Assembly: GCA_009746045.1 (NCBI GenBank)
Contig: RPFO01000022.1
Coordinates: 4,947,702 to 5,011,701 of the forward strand
Direction: 5' to 3'
Length of the DNA stretch: 64,000 bases
DNA from: Mesostigma viride
Lineage: Eukaryota > Streptophyta > Mesostigmatophyceae > Mesostigmatales > Mesostigmataceae
Positions 1-23,589 of the stretch are shown piece after piece. The notes below the pieces were generated by a model that was not told the origin of the DNA, did not search any database, and saw only the letters and a program-made list of their open reading frames with translations. Position 1 is the first letter of the stretch, and every line of letters starts with the position of its first letter. Position numbers and translations under genes: made by a program.

Positions 1-490
1 TGTATTCCAGCACTTTTGGCAGCATTTTATAGCTTTTTATAATGCATTATTGTGTTGCATGTCATAGATAGCTGTTTACACGCGCGTAACCCACACACAT
101 ATATGAGCACGTTATATAGAGGTAATGGGTTATCCGGGTGGTCTGACCCAAGGAAACCCCCATTGGACTATCCAACTAAGTTGTCCTATGTTGGTATTGA
201 GGTTCCCTACCCTCCCTGGGAAAAAAGTGGGGGGTTAACTTTTCCTTGGGGAAAAAAGATCGTCTTTTGGCCAACTTTGACTAGAGCTATCATCCAAATG
301 CTTTGATAAAGCCATGGTATTATTGCATATTCTGAAAGCCCTTGAAGTGTAGATACTCCTAGCATCTTGGTTGGGGGTATTTGGAGTTGTGGCCTGTGAG
401 TTATGATTTTTTTCATTTTCAGGGGTATGAAAGTGCCAAAAATGGGTCAGCGGACTATGGGTTAATGAATGACCTCATATATTATATCTT
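1..490. other. No gene recognised
   Basis: AT-rich flank with only short open frames of no recognisable content. It ends at a GGGAAAAACCTCGGC stretch (491-505) that resembles the sequence after the neighbouring LINE tail. Confidence 0.5.
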
Positions 491-505
491 GGGAAAAACC
501 TCGGC

Positions 506-1192
506 CGCGAAGCATGGGCTGGACGACGACCTGACCCCCGCTCAGCAGCAGCAGCGACGCGACCTAGCTGTGGCCGGAACTACCTCCGCCACAAGCAGGA
601 CCCCCAGAAGCCCGAGGTGTACATACTGGAGGGGCGGGGACCTGATGATTAACCACAATGTCAACAAGATGTGGACGCCACGTCTGCGGGCTAGAATAGC
701 TTGAACAGCCCTAGCTTGCATCCATTGGTAGCCACTGCCGCGATGGCAGCCATGCCTAGAATGTTTGTCTAGAGTATGCCACCATACCTAGTCACGTGCG
801 CCGCTAACACACGATACACAACCAGCCATAGCCTCAGCTTAGCCCTTGTATTCTGATCAGCTTAGCCCTTGTATAGCCATATGCTATATGCTATATGCTA
901 TATAGATCAGAATATGCTACGTCCGGCCTGGCTATGATCAGCTTACTTGCCCACGCTTGTTATTGATGATATGCTCACATGGGTCTTATTGCACTGGGCA
1001 CAGCACTTGCCGGATCGTCTACTATGGCGTGTCCGATTGCCGCTGTGCCATACCTCTGGCATGAAGGAGCTAGAAAGGGGGTCTCTGCCCTTTCTTCCTG
1101 TTGTACACATGCAGCCAGGGATTAAAAGCACTTCGGTGCTCCGTAACTCCCCAACGGGAGCACGAGTTTAATTAATTAATTAATTAATGGGC
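506..1192 (+). mobile_element. Truncated LINE: ORF1 C-terminus joined to 3' UTR
   Basis: Bases about 515-703 encode a decayed copy of the C-terminus of the ORF1 protein seen complete at 1805-3253 (shared LDDDLTPAQQQQRRD and YWRGGDL), with frame slips between the two blocks. A 3' UTR follows directly and ends in a stem-loop (GTGCTCCGTAACTCCCC then GGGAGCAC) and a (TTAA)n tail. The flanks GGGAAAAACCTCGGC (491-505) and GGGAAAACCTGGGC (1193-1206) look like an imperfect target-site duplication. No reverse-transcriptase sequence lies between ORF1 and the tail. It is 5'-truncated and not functional. Confidence 0.75.
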
Positions 1193-1226
1193 GGGAAAAC
1201 CTGGGCGGCAAAGGTAATGGGGCCCA

Positions 1227-1283
1227 GGGGGGGGGAGGGGGGAGGAGGGGGGTGTCGGACACCCCCCCCCCCCCCCCCCCCCC
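1227..1283. repeat. G-tract / C-tract hairpin
   Basis: Runs of G (1227-1252) are followed by GGTGTCGGACACC and a run of about 20 C, so each strand can fold into a long G:C stem with a small loop. The G side could also form a quadruplex. This may be a difficult site for polymerase and assembly. Confidence 0.6.
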
Positions 1284-1737
1284 TCATAGCTGGCCTGCTG
1301 ACAACGAGATTGCTGACAACGATGATTGTTGAGCGAGTTTTATAAGTGCTGTCAAGTGAATGAGCCTTATGCCCTTTTAGCAGGTCCATTATAGAAGTTC
1401 CGGATGTGTTCCATTGCGTGGTATGCAAATAACATGTTGTCATAAAAAAATTAAAATAACATTTTGTCTGGTTGTCTCTTTGATATAACACAAGCCACAT
1501 TCCTCCCAAAATACAGTAGCAGTAGTGTAGAATAGTTAGACCGTGGCCTTGTACATGCCCGCCTACTACAGGCACTATACCAGCTTAGGCCTAGCCTTTT
1601 TAGTCATATACATGTGTGCCTATTGATCCTTGCATGTGCCACAACCCAATCCAGCTACGAGCCACGAGCGGACATGGCTGACGGCGGAGCTCAGAACTTT
1701 TGCGTCTGAGCCCCAAATTCAGTCAGGCTACTTGCAT

Positions 1738-1764
1738 CAGATGCGTCTTTTCAAGACGCATCTG
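1738..1764 (+). promoter_or_regulatory. Perfect 12-bp hairpin in LINE 5' UTR
   Basis: CAGATGCGTCTT (1738-1749), loop TTC, AAGACGCATCTG (1753-1764). It lies 40 bases upstream of the ORF1 start. A role in RNA packaging or translation is inference only. Confidence 0.6.
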
Positions 1765-1804
1765 CTAGTATAATCGGTTACGGCTGTAACGCAGTATTTT
1801 GCAA

Positions 1805-3253
1805 ATGCCACCAAAACGCAGCCTTGACAAACATTTTGAGCTGTCGTCGGCATTCCCGTCGACAGCAGCACGTGCGACATCAACTCCTGCGGACGCCAAC
1901 CTTTTTGCGCTGATCGAAGCTCTCCCCCCCGGTCTGCCTCCCTCGACGCAGTGCTCTACGCCAAATTCGTCGCCCATTCCCAAGAAAACCCGAACTTCCC
2001 ATACCAAATGGGACGTCCGCCGCTTCGGCGCCGGCCAGCGGGATTTTTGCATCTTGGAAATCTTTACGCTCACGAAGGAACAATGTGACGATGTTATCAA
2101 GTTCCTGGCCCGCCATGACGAACTTTTCCTGCCTACCCCTGGCGACAAGGTCACCAAGCCCGCCTGGGAATGGCTGCTTCAAGAACCGGAGGCGTACTTG
2201 AAGGCAGTCATCATGTGCAGCTACCTGCGCTGCGACGCCCACGACATCACCCAGATTGGCTACGCTGGCCTCAGGAGCCTCCTGCATGAGCGCAGACGGG
2301 CAGCCACAGCAGCTGCAGCATCCCCGCAGAGCAGCACCTCCCCCAGCACGGACTCCATCCGAGCTGCAGTGGCGGAGCAGCTGGCGCCGATGGCTGAGCA
2401 GCTCGCCGCCCTGAACGCGCCTGACGGCCCACTCAACACTCTCTCGGCCAAGGTCAACAACATTGAAGCCAGAGTCGCCCTTAAGCTCCAGCCTCAGTTT
2501 ACTGCTACGCAAGAGCACATTGCCACCAAAGTTTCCGAGGCCACAGCCACTGTGACCACCCGCCTTAACCAGGTGGAAGGCCGAGTCGGCCAAGGCACCG
2601 TGAAACTTGAGGCAGTTGCCGCCAAGGTAGACGCCCTGGCCACGCAGGTCCCCGAGATCGCCGAGCGAACGGCCACCATCGCCGCCCAACCTGCTGGTAG
2701 GGCTAGTGATGACCCCTCGACTCGCGCCTCCTGGGCGGACCTGCTCAAGAGCCAGGCATCCTCTACCACGACCGCCATCACCACCAAGCTCCAGGAGCTG
2801 GAAGACACGCGCCGCGAGGCCGCTGACCGCGACCGTCGCCGCTGCCGGGTCATCCTCAGGCGCTTCGACATGCTGCCGGAGGAGACCCCAGACTCTCTTC
2901 TCGACGAGCTGAAGAAACAGCTCTTGGCGCGCATGCAGCTGCCAGGTGCGATACTGCAGGGCGCCTACCGCCTGCCCCATCCACGGGCCAAGGCTGGGCC
3001 CCCTCCAGTGGTCCTCACCTTCAGCGACATCACAGCCCGAGTTCGGTTCCTCTCTCGCCGCAAGAAGCTGGTGGACACCTCCTGGTCGCTTGACGACGAC
3101 CTGACGCCAGCCCAGCAGCAGCAACGCCGCGATCAGTGGCCCGACTACATCCGCCACAAGACCAACCCCGAGAAGCCCCAAGTGTACTGGCGGGGCGGGG
3201 ACCTCTACGTCAACAAGAAACTGTGGAAGCCCCCCCGGGCTTCCCCGGGATAG
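1805..3253 (+). CDS. LINE ORF1 protein (nucleic-acid-binding coiled-coil protein)
   Basis: 482 codons from ATG 1805 (context GCAAATGCC) to TAG 3251. I chose the ATG over an in-frame TTG six bases upstream. The N-terminus is basic and low in complexity. Residues about 50-165 form a folded-looking block (VRRFGAGQRDFCILEIF). Residues about 175-330 are Ala/Gln/Glu-rich with heptad-like spacing, a probable coiled coil for oligomerisation. Residues about 345-425 (RRRCRVILRRFDM to VVLTFSD) look like the RRM-like core of L1-type ORF1p. The C-terminus (LTPAQQQQRRDQWP, YWRGGDLYVN) resembles the C-terminal domain of L1 ORF1p. Family assignment rests on architecture, not on a search. The frame is open, so this copy is probably young. 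The long minus-strand frame over the same bases is a shadow. Confidence 0.8.
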   Translation: MPPKRSLDKHFELSSAFPSTAARATSTPADANLFALIEALPPGLPPSTQCSTPNSSPIPKKTRTSHTKWDVRRFGAGQRDFCILEIFTLTKEQCDDVIKFLARHDELFLPTPGDKVTKPAWEWLLQEPEAYLKAVIMCSYLRCDAHDITQIGYAGLRSLLHERRRAATAAAASPQSSTSPSTDSIRAAVAEQLAPMAEQLAALNAPDGPLNTLSAKVNNIEARVALKLQPQFTATQEHIATKVSEATATVTTRLNQVEGRVGQGTVKLEAVAAKVDALATQVPEIAERTATIAAQPAGRASDDPSTRASWADLLKSQASSTTTAITTKLQELEDTRREAADRDRRRCRVILRRFDMLPEETPDSLLDELKKQLLARMQLPGAILQGAYRLPHPRAKAGPPPVVLTFSDITARVRFLSRRKKLVDTSWSLDDDLTPAQQQQRRDQWPDYIRHKTNPEKPQVYWRGGDLYVNKKLWKPPRASPG

Positions 3254-3669
3254 AGCACTCCAGCTAGTTGTCTAGATGGGGGCAATCGATGATGGGATAG
3301 CTTAGGCATTACAGCACTTGAAACGATATTAGCGCACAGCGTTATAGTACCTTCAATTAGCTCTGGCACCTTGTGGCCATCAGCTTGCGCCTTAATTAGC
3401 CGACGTCTTGAGCCCACCTCACATTTGTAGCATAAGCTATGCGTCAGCCTACCTATGGTATTGCACTGGTTGTATTGCACCCACAGTGTTGCGCCCAGGC
3501 ACCATGCCGTGGAGAGAGCGCTCTGTGGCCTGCCCACCTGCGGCAGTGAGAGAAGCTAGGGCGCCCTCCCTCCTTCTCACTGTGTATATAGGGTTGAAGG
3601 TTCCTTTACTCTGTATTGGCACCCACGTGACGCAGTCACGTGCTTATTAATTAATTAATGTGTGCCTAT

Positions 3670-3985
3670 GATGAGCCACCCTCCAGAGGATGCCTAGCTT
3701 TATTTAGTTATGCAGTGCCCACGCAGGGAGTCCCTCCCTGCTGAGAAGCCATGCCCTAGCTCTTGTATAGCCATGATGATCTTCCCCCCACATGACATAC
3801 TCCCCCTTAGCTGGGCATAGTGTGAAGATCATGAGGGGGCGGGTGCCCCTGGTGCACCTAGATCAAGGGTAGCTTACATTCCCACCCTTCCATGAAGTAG
3901 CCTAGAATGTATTAAAAGCCATATGCCCCTTCTCAGGGATATGTGCTACATTTACTCCCAACGGAGTGATGTTGATTAATAATAA
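3670..3985 (+). mobile_element. LINE 3' end, second subfamily
   Basis: Non-coding 3' UTR related to the minus-strand LINE at 23023-23578 (shared CAGGGAGT..CTCCCTGCTGAGA and CCCCTTCTCAGGGATATGTG) with the terminal stem-loop TACTCCCAACGGAGT and an imperfect TTAATAATAATAA tail. Its upstream part probably lies before 1612, since the ORF1-only element is inserted between the two. Confidence 0.65.
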
Positions 3986-3999
3986 TAACAATTCCTCCC

Positions 4000-4880
4000 A
4001 AGCTTTCCCCCCACCGCCGATCCCACCCCGCAAGAAAGGAAGAAAGAAGCTGATCGCTATATGCGAGTTCGTGGAGGCCACGACATGGCATTCCCCTGTA
4101 CCCCCCCCCCCCCCCCCCCCCCCCCGGCATCCAGGCAGCACGCAGTTCCCTGGGGCCACCCCGCACCGCTACTACCTGCGCCCCAAGAGATCCTTTGCCT
4201 TACTTACGATTGAGGATATTTCAATGCAATTAAATTGACAAATATCAATTGTGTAGTGATTGCAAAAGCGTACCTCACCGTGTGACTTATTAGAGTAACA
4301 ATCTTAAGAAAACCGCTGATGGACGCATATGCATGCCAGCATAACATTGCTAAGGAGGTTTATAACTGTTCATCCAGCCATCAAAATGCGGCACATCCAG
4401 CTTCTCAATGTTGTCTCACAAATCACACTGAAGATAATATCCCTCTTGAACCCTTCAAGATGACAAACATCACCGAAAATCTTCCATGACAAGAGGGCAC
4501 ATAAAACAATGGTCCAACACATGCACATTATGATCAGGTCCAACAGCGCTGCAGGCCTAGGAGGCTTGGTGGCTGTTCAAATACCATAACACAACAAATT
4601 TTATACACATGGCTAACGCCATTTTGAGGTAAGTTTTGCGGGTTCCACGCTTAGGGCATCATCCATAAGCACACAAATGCCAGCGCCTGGTTCTTGAATT
4701 GGCCAGCTTGGTTCAGGCATGCTCCGCAATCCAACGTCACGCCTCGTTGCCTTATGCCACAAGAGGCATGGGCGTTGACCCATCGCTTTGAATGTCCCAA
4801 ACGACGGGCGGATGGTTCTCGCATCCAACAATCAGTGTTGCGGTCCCGCTATTTAGTTCCACTTCATTTCCTGGTACAGC
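4000..4880. other. Intergenic, no gene recognised
   Basis: Contains a C-run at about 4100-4125 and otherwise unstructured AT-rich sequence. No exon with splice signals was found. Confidence 0.4.
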
Positions 4881-4884
4881 CGAT

Positions 4885-5575
4885 GTCATGTCCACCCGAC
4901 TCGATGGGACATGTCAACCCGATTCGATGGGACATGTCCACCTGACTCGATGTGACATGGCCTAGCTTGCAGTCGGTAAAGATATCGCCTCACCAGTGAT
5001 GGGGCAAGACATCTACCCTTATGCAGTTGGTGACACCACACAACTCCCCTCATCCAGTGGGCGAGACATTCCCCGTCCTGCGGCTGGGTCAGACATGTCC
5101 TCTCACGCGGCCACGCTCGCCGACGCGTTAGGCCCACTGGATGGGCCATGCACCCGCATCCCATGGTCGTGCTGCCCAACATATCCCATCACGTGGTCAT
5201 AAGACACATGAGGTTGCCGTGGCCGTGCATCTCCAGGTTTCTGGCCTGCCCTGGTTGTAACATGGACACCACACATGTCTCATCCCCTCATCCCGTCGCC
5301 TTGGGGTCCATAATAACAGACCTTGTCCTCATCATGCGGCCACACACAAGAAATGATCCTCGTCATCTGGCCACACACACAAGAAATGTTCTCTCATAAT
5401 AATCCCTTTCACGTTCCCCAAGTCCCCTTAGCCCAAATTGATGGGACATCTCCCCATTGTGCGGTCAGTACAGACACCCCCCCTCATCACGTGGTCGGGT
5501 TGCCCCAACGTGGCCCCTCACATGGTCATTACAACCAGTAGGACCACGGCATGATCCATGAGAGGCAAAAGCCCC
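4885..5575. repeat. Decayed tandem repeats downstream of TTLL9
   Basis: Begins with three near copies of a roughly 25-bp unit (GACATGTCCACCCGACTCGATGG core, 4887-4960). It continues as strongly diverged units carrying GACATCT / CTCATCACGTGGTCGGGTTGCC. One such GCGGTCGGGTTGCCTGACC element overlaps the end of the last TTLL9 exon, so the array may derive from the gene's 3' end. Confidence 0.5.
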
Positions 5576-5647
5576 TCCATCATGCAGCCAGGTTCCCTGA
5601 CCGCCCTAGCCCACCTCGACAGAGATAGAGACATGCCCCCCCCCTCC

Positions 5648-18280
<12,633 letters not shown>

Positions 18281-18289
18281 CTGGGGGAA

Positions 18290-20244
18290 AGGGGGGGGGG
18301 GGGGAATGGGTGTGTGCGGAAGGCGGGGGTGGGGTGGGGGGTGGGGTGGGGTGGGGTGGGGGGTGGGGGGGGGGGGTCGACCGAGGGTGTTAGGGTGAGT
18401 GAAGTTGTGGGCATGCGTACAGGTGTTAGGGTTATGACAGCCGCGCAGAGGAGTGAGCAAGTAGTTATGCACACAGCAAAGCAAAAGCAAAAGCAAAAGC
18501 AAGACATTATCGCTTATTCCAGCAATGACAAGCCAAGAGGGGAGATTGGTTTACCGCCAAGCAGGAGCCAAGCAGGGGGCTTTAGTGTCGGTGTGTCTGG
18601 TGACTGTGCACCCATAGAATGAGGTGCACCCATGGCAAGCGGTGCACTAAACGGATGCTAGCTACCGTCACCACCCAAAAACGGATGCTAGCTACTAGCC
18701 AGCAGGTCGATGTAGGTCAGCAGAAGGTGACCAACAGTTTGTCACTTATCAAGTTTGGTAACACTGTCACGTACCAAGGCTGCTGATACTCGAAATTGAT
18801 CAAGGGTGTAGATACCTTATCAAGATACCTTGTTAAGGTTGCTGATACTCTGTCGCTGCTCAACCTGGTGACGCTCCTGTTCAGGAAGGTGCATAGACAA
18901 ACAACAAAGCCTCCACTTTCTGCTCTGCAAAGTTTACTACACCACTTGTCACATCTTATGTGTTTCCTCTTTTTTCTGTACCTAGTGCAGGCTGTGCAGG
19001 CAATGTGAACAAACTAGCAACCAGACAAAAGGAGGACACAGGAGCGGGCTCTCAAAACTGCAATACTGCTTGTCACGTTGATGCCAGCGTGGCAGGGATA
19101 GCCATTCGTGTAACAATTGACAGGTCGAGCAGACGACTGTCCAGCGTTGCATCGCACGGACACTTCTGCCCAGAGTTGAGATGGCTTCGTAAGTGTAGCC
19201 AGGAATACTCCGGATTTAAGTGGCATCCAGTAAAAGGGCCTTAGAGCCGCAGGCCTGCCGAGACATATGAAGAAGAATAGACCCAAGCCCGCGTTATCGG
19301 ATTTCCTAGAATAGAATTCTAGCTAGACACATCGGCAATGTCAATACGAAGACTTACTGGCCATTGTCCGAGCCTCTGCTTACAGGGCGACGGTTCACTG
19401 CAGAAGCCATTCCTTGAAGAGATGGGCGAAAAATGACTGGCCTTCTTGGTAATCCAAGAAACTGACTGACAAGTTTACGCCAGAATTACGCCACAGGCCC
19501 CGCTGTGGTCGGCTAAGAGCTGAGGTCGTCCATACTGCCGTCGCATTTGGACCTGCAGGTATGATTTGTGCAAGGTTTCATCGGTAGATGCCGTGTTCAG
19601 GCTCTGGTAAGGTCGCTGAGGGGTAACCCTTCACATAACTGGTGTATGCACAACGCAGAAATTTTTAGTTTGACCTCAAGCAGAAATCCACAACCTGGAA
19701 ATGCAGAGCATCGCACGTTTCCGACCTGGTAGCAAAAAATATTAGAGCCTTTGAATTCATAACGTGCGCTGAATATTGTCGCCAGAGACCATCATAGCAC
19801 AAGGATGAATATTGTAATACCCAATGGATAATGCGACCCAGCAATCGATATCGCTAGCAGTTATCGCAAATTTTGCGACCAAAGGTGTTTATCCTATCGA
19901 TTTAAGGCAAGTTTTAATCTGGTGTTCTCATGCTCAATAAACATAAGCCTCCTCCGTTGATAAAACAAATGTTAACGTTTTATTCGTGTCGCCATTAACG
20001 GATCGCGTCACCGGTTTTATTTCCGTGTCAAGTGCGGGAGCCAGCCGAGCCACCTGTAGAGTATCAGCCATAAACTATTGCAGCATATTGCAACACAGGG
20101 GCTAACAGGGGGGTAATTCTGGTTCGATTCGGTACAAAGGTACGGTTCTTGGTGCCTTAATAGTTTAATCCTAGACCCAGACTGTACACCAGGGCTCGAG
20201 AGTGACACACGTCCTGCTGGCACCGGCAGCGCAAACACTCACTG
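18290..20244. other. Region upstream of TTLL9, no exon identified
   Basis: Contains poly-G tracts (18289-18303, 18320-18377) and otherwise unstructured sequence. The missing TTLL9 start exon and its promoter should be here, but I could not pick a supported candidate. The region ends at the TTA duplication of the Harbinger element. Confidence 0.5.
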
Positions 20245-20365
20245 TTAGGCCCGGTCTATACGGATTTTAAGTTAAAACCGAACCGGTCATTTTTAGCTGA
20301 AAATTGGGTCCGGAGGTAAAAATTTCAGTCTATACGAAACTAAACTGTCTGGACCGCAAGTAGAG

Positions 20366-20550
20366 GGGATTTCTTATTCCGGCGCCCAATGGCCTCCAGG
20401 ACAGGCGCGCCGCGCCAGACTCGCCCGCCTTTGGGCTTTGGGCGTCTTGGAATTTGGCTTTGGGCGTCTTGGAAGTTGGCTTTGGGCGTTTGCTCTTTTG
20501 GCAGATTTCGACACCACACTGGTACGACGTAAAAAAGCACAGACTGGTGC
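20366..20550 (+). repeat. MULE left terminal inverted repeat, unit 1
   Basis: Matches 34462-34645 inverted, except that the outermost four bases differ (GGGA against GCGC). The next 250 bp inward are diverged but alignable, including GGACAAGGTGATGGCCGCAAG against GGACAAGATGATGGCCGCC. Confidence 0.9.
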
Positions 20551-20654
20551 GGCGTAACATTTTTAAACTTAGTAAAATTACCGCCGCACAGCCAGCCAGA
20601 ACTGGACAAGGTGATGGCCGCAAGTAGTCGTTGCTGGGCTATCGTATTTGTAGC

Positions 20655-21170
20655 ATGGGGCGTTTCACCGAGTCTGCGGTTAGCATGATGGGGAGGATTC
20701 CTAACCTTCATTATGTGGGTTATGTAGGGGTGCTCATAGTGGCCGGTTTCCCTCGCTTCCTTGTAAACCAGGCTCTGCGTCAAGATCACAGACGACCGGG
20801 TAAGTAGTTGTTCCAGTCTGTTCTAGTTTGTATGACGCCTGCTCTTAGGCGTTCTTGTTATTGTCGTTCATCATCGCCGTGACCGTCGTGGCCAGCAGCG
20901 TGCTTTTTTTACATACCGGATGGTGTCGACTTGTTTATTGATAGCGCATTGGTGAATATCGCTGCATGGAGGAATATCAAGGAGACAACCAGCGCAGGCC
21001 AGAAATCGGGAGAATCCGGACCATGGTAGGTCGAGGAATATCGGCTACAACCCGCGGGAAAGTGCTGGCTCCACTGTGCTTTTTGTATGCAGGATGACGG
21101 CACTGCCAAGCCGGAGACGAATATGACGCTCGTTGTAATGCCAGTCATTCAGACCGACTGCGCGACTGGT
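20655..21170 (+). pseudogene. Inverted, decayed copy of the MULE gene head in the left arm
   Basis: Reading inward from the left TIR there is an ATG-led segment ending in CGACCGGGTAAGTAG, the same donor context as the right-arm exon 34040-34204. Further in, GATGACGGCACTGCCAAGCC then ATGCCAGTCATTCAGACCGA matches exon 33624-33770. Phases do not join and stops intervene, so it is not a usable gene. It shows that the inverted repeat once included the first exons of the transposase gene. A 60-bp dispersed repeat is inserted at about 20977-21035. Confidence 0.65.
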
Positions 21171-21668
21171 TGTGGGATACACGTTCCTGGTTGTGGGATG
21201 GGTTCCTTGTTGTGGGATACTTGTTCCTGGTTGTGGGATGCACGTTCCTGGTTGTAGGATACTTGTTCCTGGTTGTGGGATAGCAGTTCCTGGTTGTGGG
21301 ATACTTGTTCCTGGTTGTGGGATAGTCGTTCCTGGTTGTGGGATACTTGTTCCTGGTGGTGGGAAACACGTTCCTGGTTGTGGGAAACACGTTCCTGGTT
21401 GTGGGATAGTCGTTCCTGGTTGTGGGATACACGTTCCAGGTTGTGGGATACACGTTCCTGGTTGTGGGAAACACGTTCCTGGTTGTGGGAAACACGTTCC
21501 TGGTTGTGGGATACACGTTCCTAGTTGTGGGAAACACGTTCCTGGTTGTGGGATACACGTTCCTAGTTGTGGGATACACGTTCCTGGTTGTGGGATGGGT
21601 TCCTGGTTGTGGGATGCACGTTCCTGGTTGTGGGATAGTTGAGCCTAGTTGTGGGATGTGTTCCTGGT
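21168..21668. repeat. 20/21-bp tandem repeat in MULE left arm
   Basis: Unit of the GGTTGTGGGATACACGTTCCT type, about 24 copies. It starts exactly where similarity to transposase exon 2 stops (after CAGACCGACTGCGCG). Confidence 0.95.
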
Positions 21669-21684
21669 CCAAATATAAAGGGGC

Positions 21685-22950
21685 ACGGGAATTAGCGATA
21701 GCTGAGGGGGCTCGGGAATAACGTTAGCAGAGGGGCACGGGCACTAACGTTAGTGAAGGGGCACGGGCACTAACGTTAGCAGAGGGGGCTGGGCACTGAC
21801 GTAAGTAAAGGGGCACGGGCACTAACGTTAGCAGAGGGGCACGGGCACTAACGTTAGTAAAGGGGCACGGGCACTAACATTAGCAGAGGGGTCTGGACAC
21901 TAACGTTAGTAAAGGGGCACGGGCACTAACGATAGCAGAGGGGGTGTGGGAATAAAGTTAGTGAAGGGGGGTGGGCATTAACGATAGCAGGGGGGGGAGG
22001 GCACTTACGTTAGCAGAGGGGTGTGGGAACTAATGTTAGCAAAGGAGGGGGGGGCACTAACGTTAGCCGAGGGGGCTGGGCACTAACGTTAGTAAAGGGG
22101 CACGGGCACTAACGATAGCAGAGGGGTGTGGGAACTAATGTTAGCAAAGGAGGGGGGGGCACTAACGTTAGCCGAGGGGGCTGGGCACTGACGTAAGTAA
22201 AGGGGCACGGGCACTAACGTTAGCAGAGGGGCACGGGCACTAACGTTAGTAAAGGGGCACGGGCACTAACATTAGCAGAGGGGTCTGGACACTAACGTTA
22301 GTAAAGGGGCACGGGCACTAACGATAGCAGAGGGGGTGTGGGAATAAAGTTAGTGAAGGGGGGTGGGCATTAACGATAGCAGGGGGGGGGAGGGCACTTA
22401 CGTTAGCAGAGGGGTGTGGGAACTAATGTTAGCAAAGGAGGGGGGGGCACTAACGTTAGCCGAGGGGGCTGGGCACTAACGTTAGTAAAGGGGCACGGGC
22501 ACTAACGATAGCAGAGGGGTGTGGGAACTAATGTTAGCAAAGGAGGGGGGGGCACTAACGTTAGCCGAGGGGGCTGGGCACTAACGTTAGTAAAGGGGCA
22601 CGGGCACTAACGATAGCAGAGGGGGTGTGGGAATTAAAGTTTATTAGCAGAGGGGGGAAATAATTATAGTAGAGGGGGGGGGCACTAACGTTAGCAGAGG
22701 GGCACGAGCACTAACGTTAGTAAAGGGGCGCGGGCACTAACGCTAGCAGAGGGGGTGTGGGAATAAAGTTAGTGAAGGGGGGTGGGCATTAACGATAGCA
22801 GGGGGGGAGGGCACTTACGTTAGCAGAGGGGTGTGGGAACTAATGTTAGCAAAGGAGGGGGGGGCACTAACGTTAGCAGAGGGGGCTGGGCACTAACGTT
22901 AGCAGAGGGGGCTGGGCACTAACGTTAGCAGAGGGGGTGTGGTAATTGAC
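21685..22950. repeat. Tandem array built on the palindrome CTAACGTTAG
   Basis: About 50 units of 22-27 bp of the form GGGCACTAACGTTAGCAGAG / GTAAAGGGGCAC. A higher-order block of about 350 bp is repeated (for example 21785-22150 against 22180-22540). CTAACGTTAG is self-complementary. Confidence 0.93.
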
Positions 22951-23022
22951 GTTAGGGCCACGCACTGCCGGCAGTTACCACTCCCTGTGATGATTGCATG
23001 GATGGCTTGTGGGTTGTGGCAT

Positions 23023-23578
23023 TAATTAATTAATTAATTAAAATCATAGCTCCGTGGGGAGCATATGTAACACATAGCCCTGAGAAAGGGGCATCTATGG
23101 GTTTGTAATACAATCAGGGCGACAACCTGCAGGTGTAGGATGTACAACTATCACCTGCTCTGGGTGCACTAGGTGCACCTGCACCTCCATGGTGGTTCAT
23201 GCCTCCTAATCAAGCACAGGCACCCAGGGGGGGCTTGAGGAGAGGGCCTAGAAGGCCTGCATGACATATGGGGTGGAAGGTATGTGGCTAGGCTATAGCT
23301 AGGGTACACATGGCCTCTCAGCAGGGAGTAACTCCCTGCATGGGCAAAGCATGACTCGAAATTGCTACGGCTATTGCAAGGGCGGGTGTGGGCCCGTCAC
23401 GTAGGCATACATGGCCACGTCACTAAGCTTTCTAGTCTACACTACTGCTATATATTCCCTAGGCTGGGGTGGCTGGGGTGGCTGGGGCGGCAGGGGTCGC
23501 CTGCCAGGGCTTGTGGGCGACGTAGATGTCCGCCCCCTTCCAGTAGACCGGCTTCTGCCCCGCCGTCTGCCGAAGCTT
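23023..23578 (-). mobile_element. LINE 3' fragment: ORF1 end plus 3' UTR, inside MULE
   Basis: Flanked by GGTTGTGGCAT at 23012-23022 and 23579-23589 (11-bp target duplication). On the minus strand it starts within ORF1 (KPVYWKGADIYV, stop at 23459-23461), continues straight into a 3' UTR and ends with the CTCCCCACGGAG stem-loop and a (TTAA)n tail at 23023-23041. There is no ORF2 between. The same insertion with the same duplication is in unit 2 (37299-37854), so it predates the dimer. Confidence 0.85.
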
Positions 23579-23589
23579 GGTTGTGGCAT

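Larger units (their letters stand above)
1624..3657 (+). mobile_element. Complete ORF1-only LINE insertion with 12-bp target duplication
   Basis: The insertion is bounded by identical ATGTGTGCCTAT copies at 1612-1623 and 3658-3669. It holds a 5' UTR of about 180 bases, one intact ORF1 (1805-3253), and a 3' UTR of about 400 bases that ends in (TTAA)n. There is no endonuclease or reverse transcriptase. The structure is that of a non-autonomous half-LINE (compare HAL1 of mammals, which keeps L1 ORF1 only), which would have to be moved by an ORF2 supplied in trans. It sits inside an older LINE whose 3' part resumes at 3670. Confidence is high that this is a unit and moderate that the 5' end is original. 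Confidence 0.85.

Noticed and set aside
1880-3181. 433-codon open frame opposite ORF1
   Set aside because: Shadow of the GC-rich ORF1; composition follows third-position bias and no motif is present.
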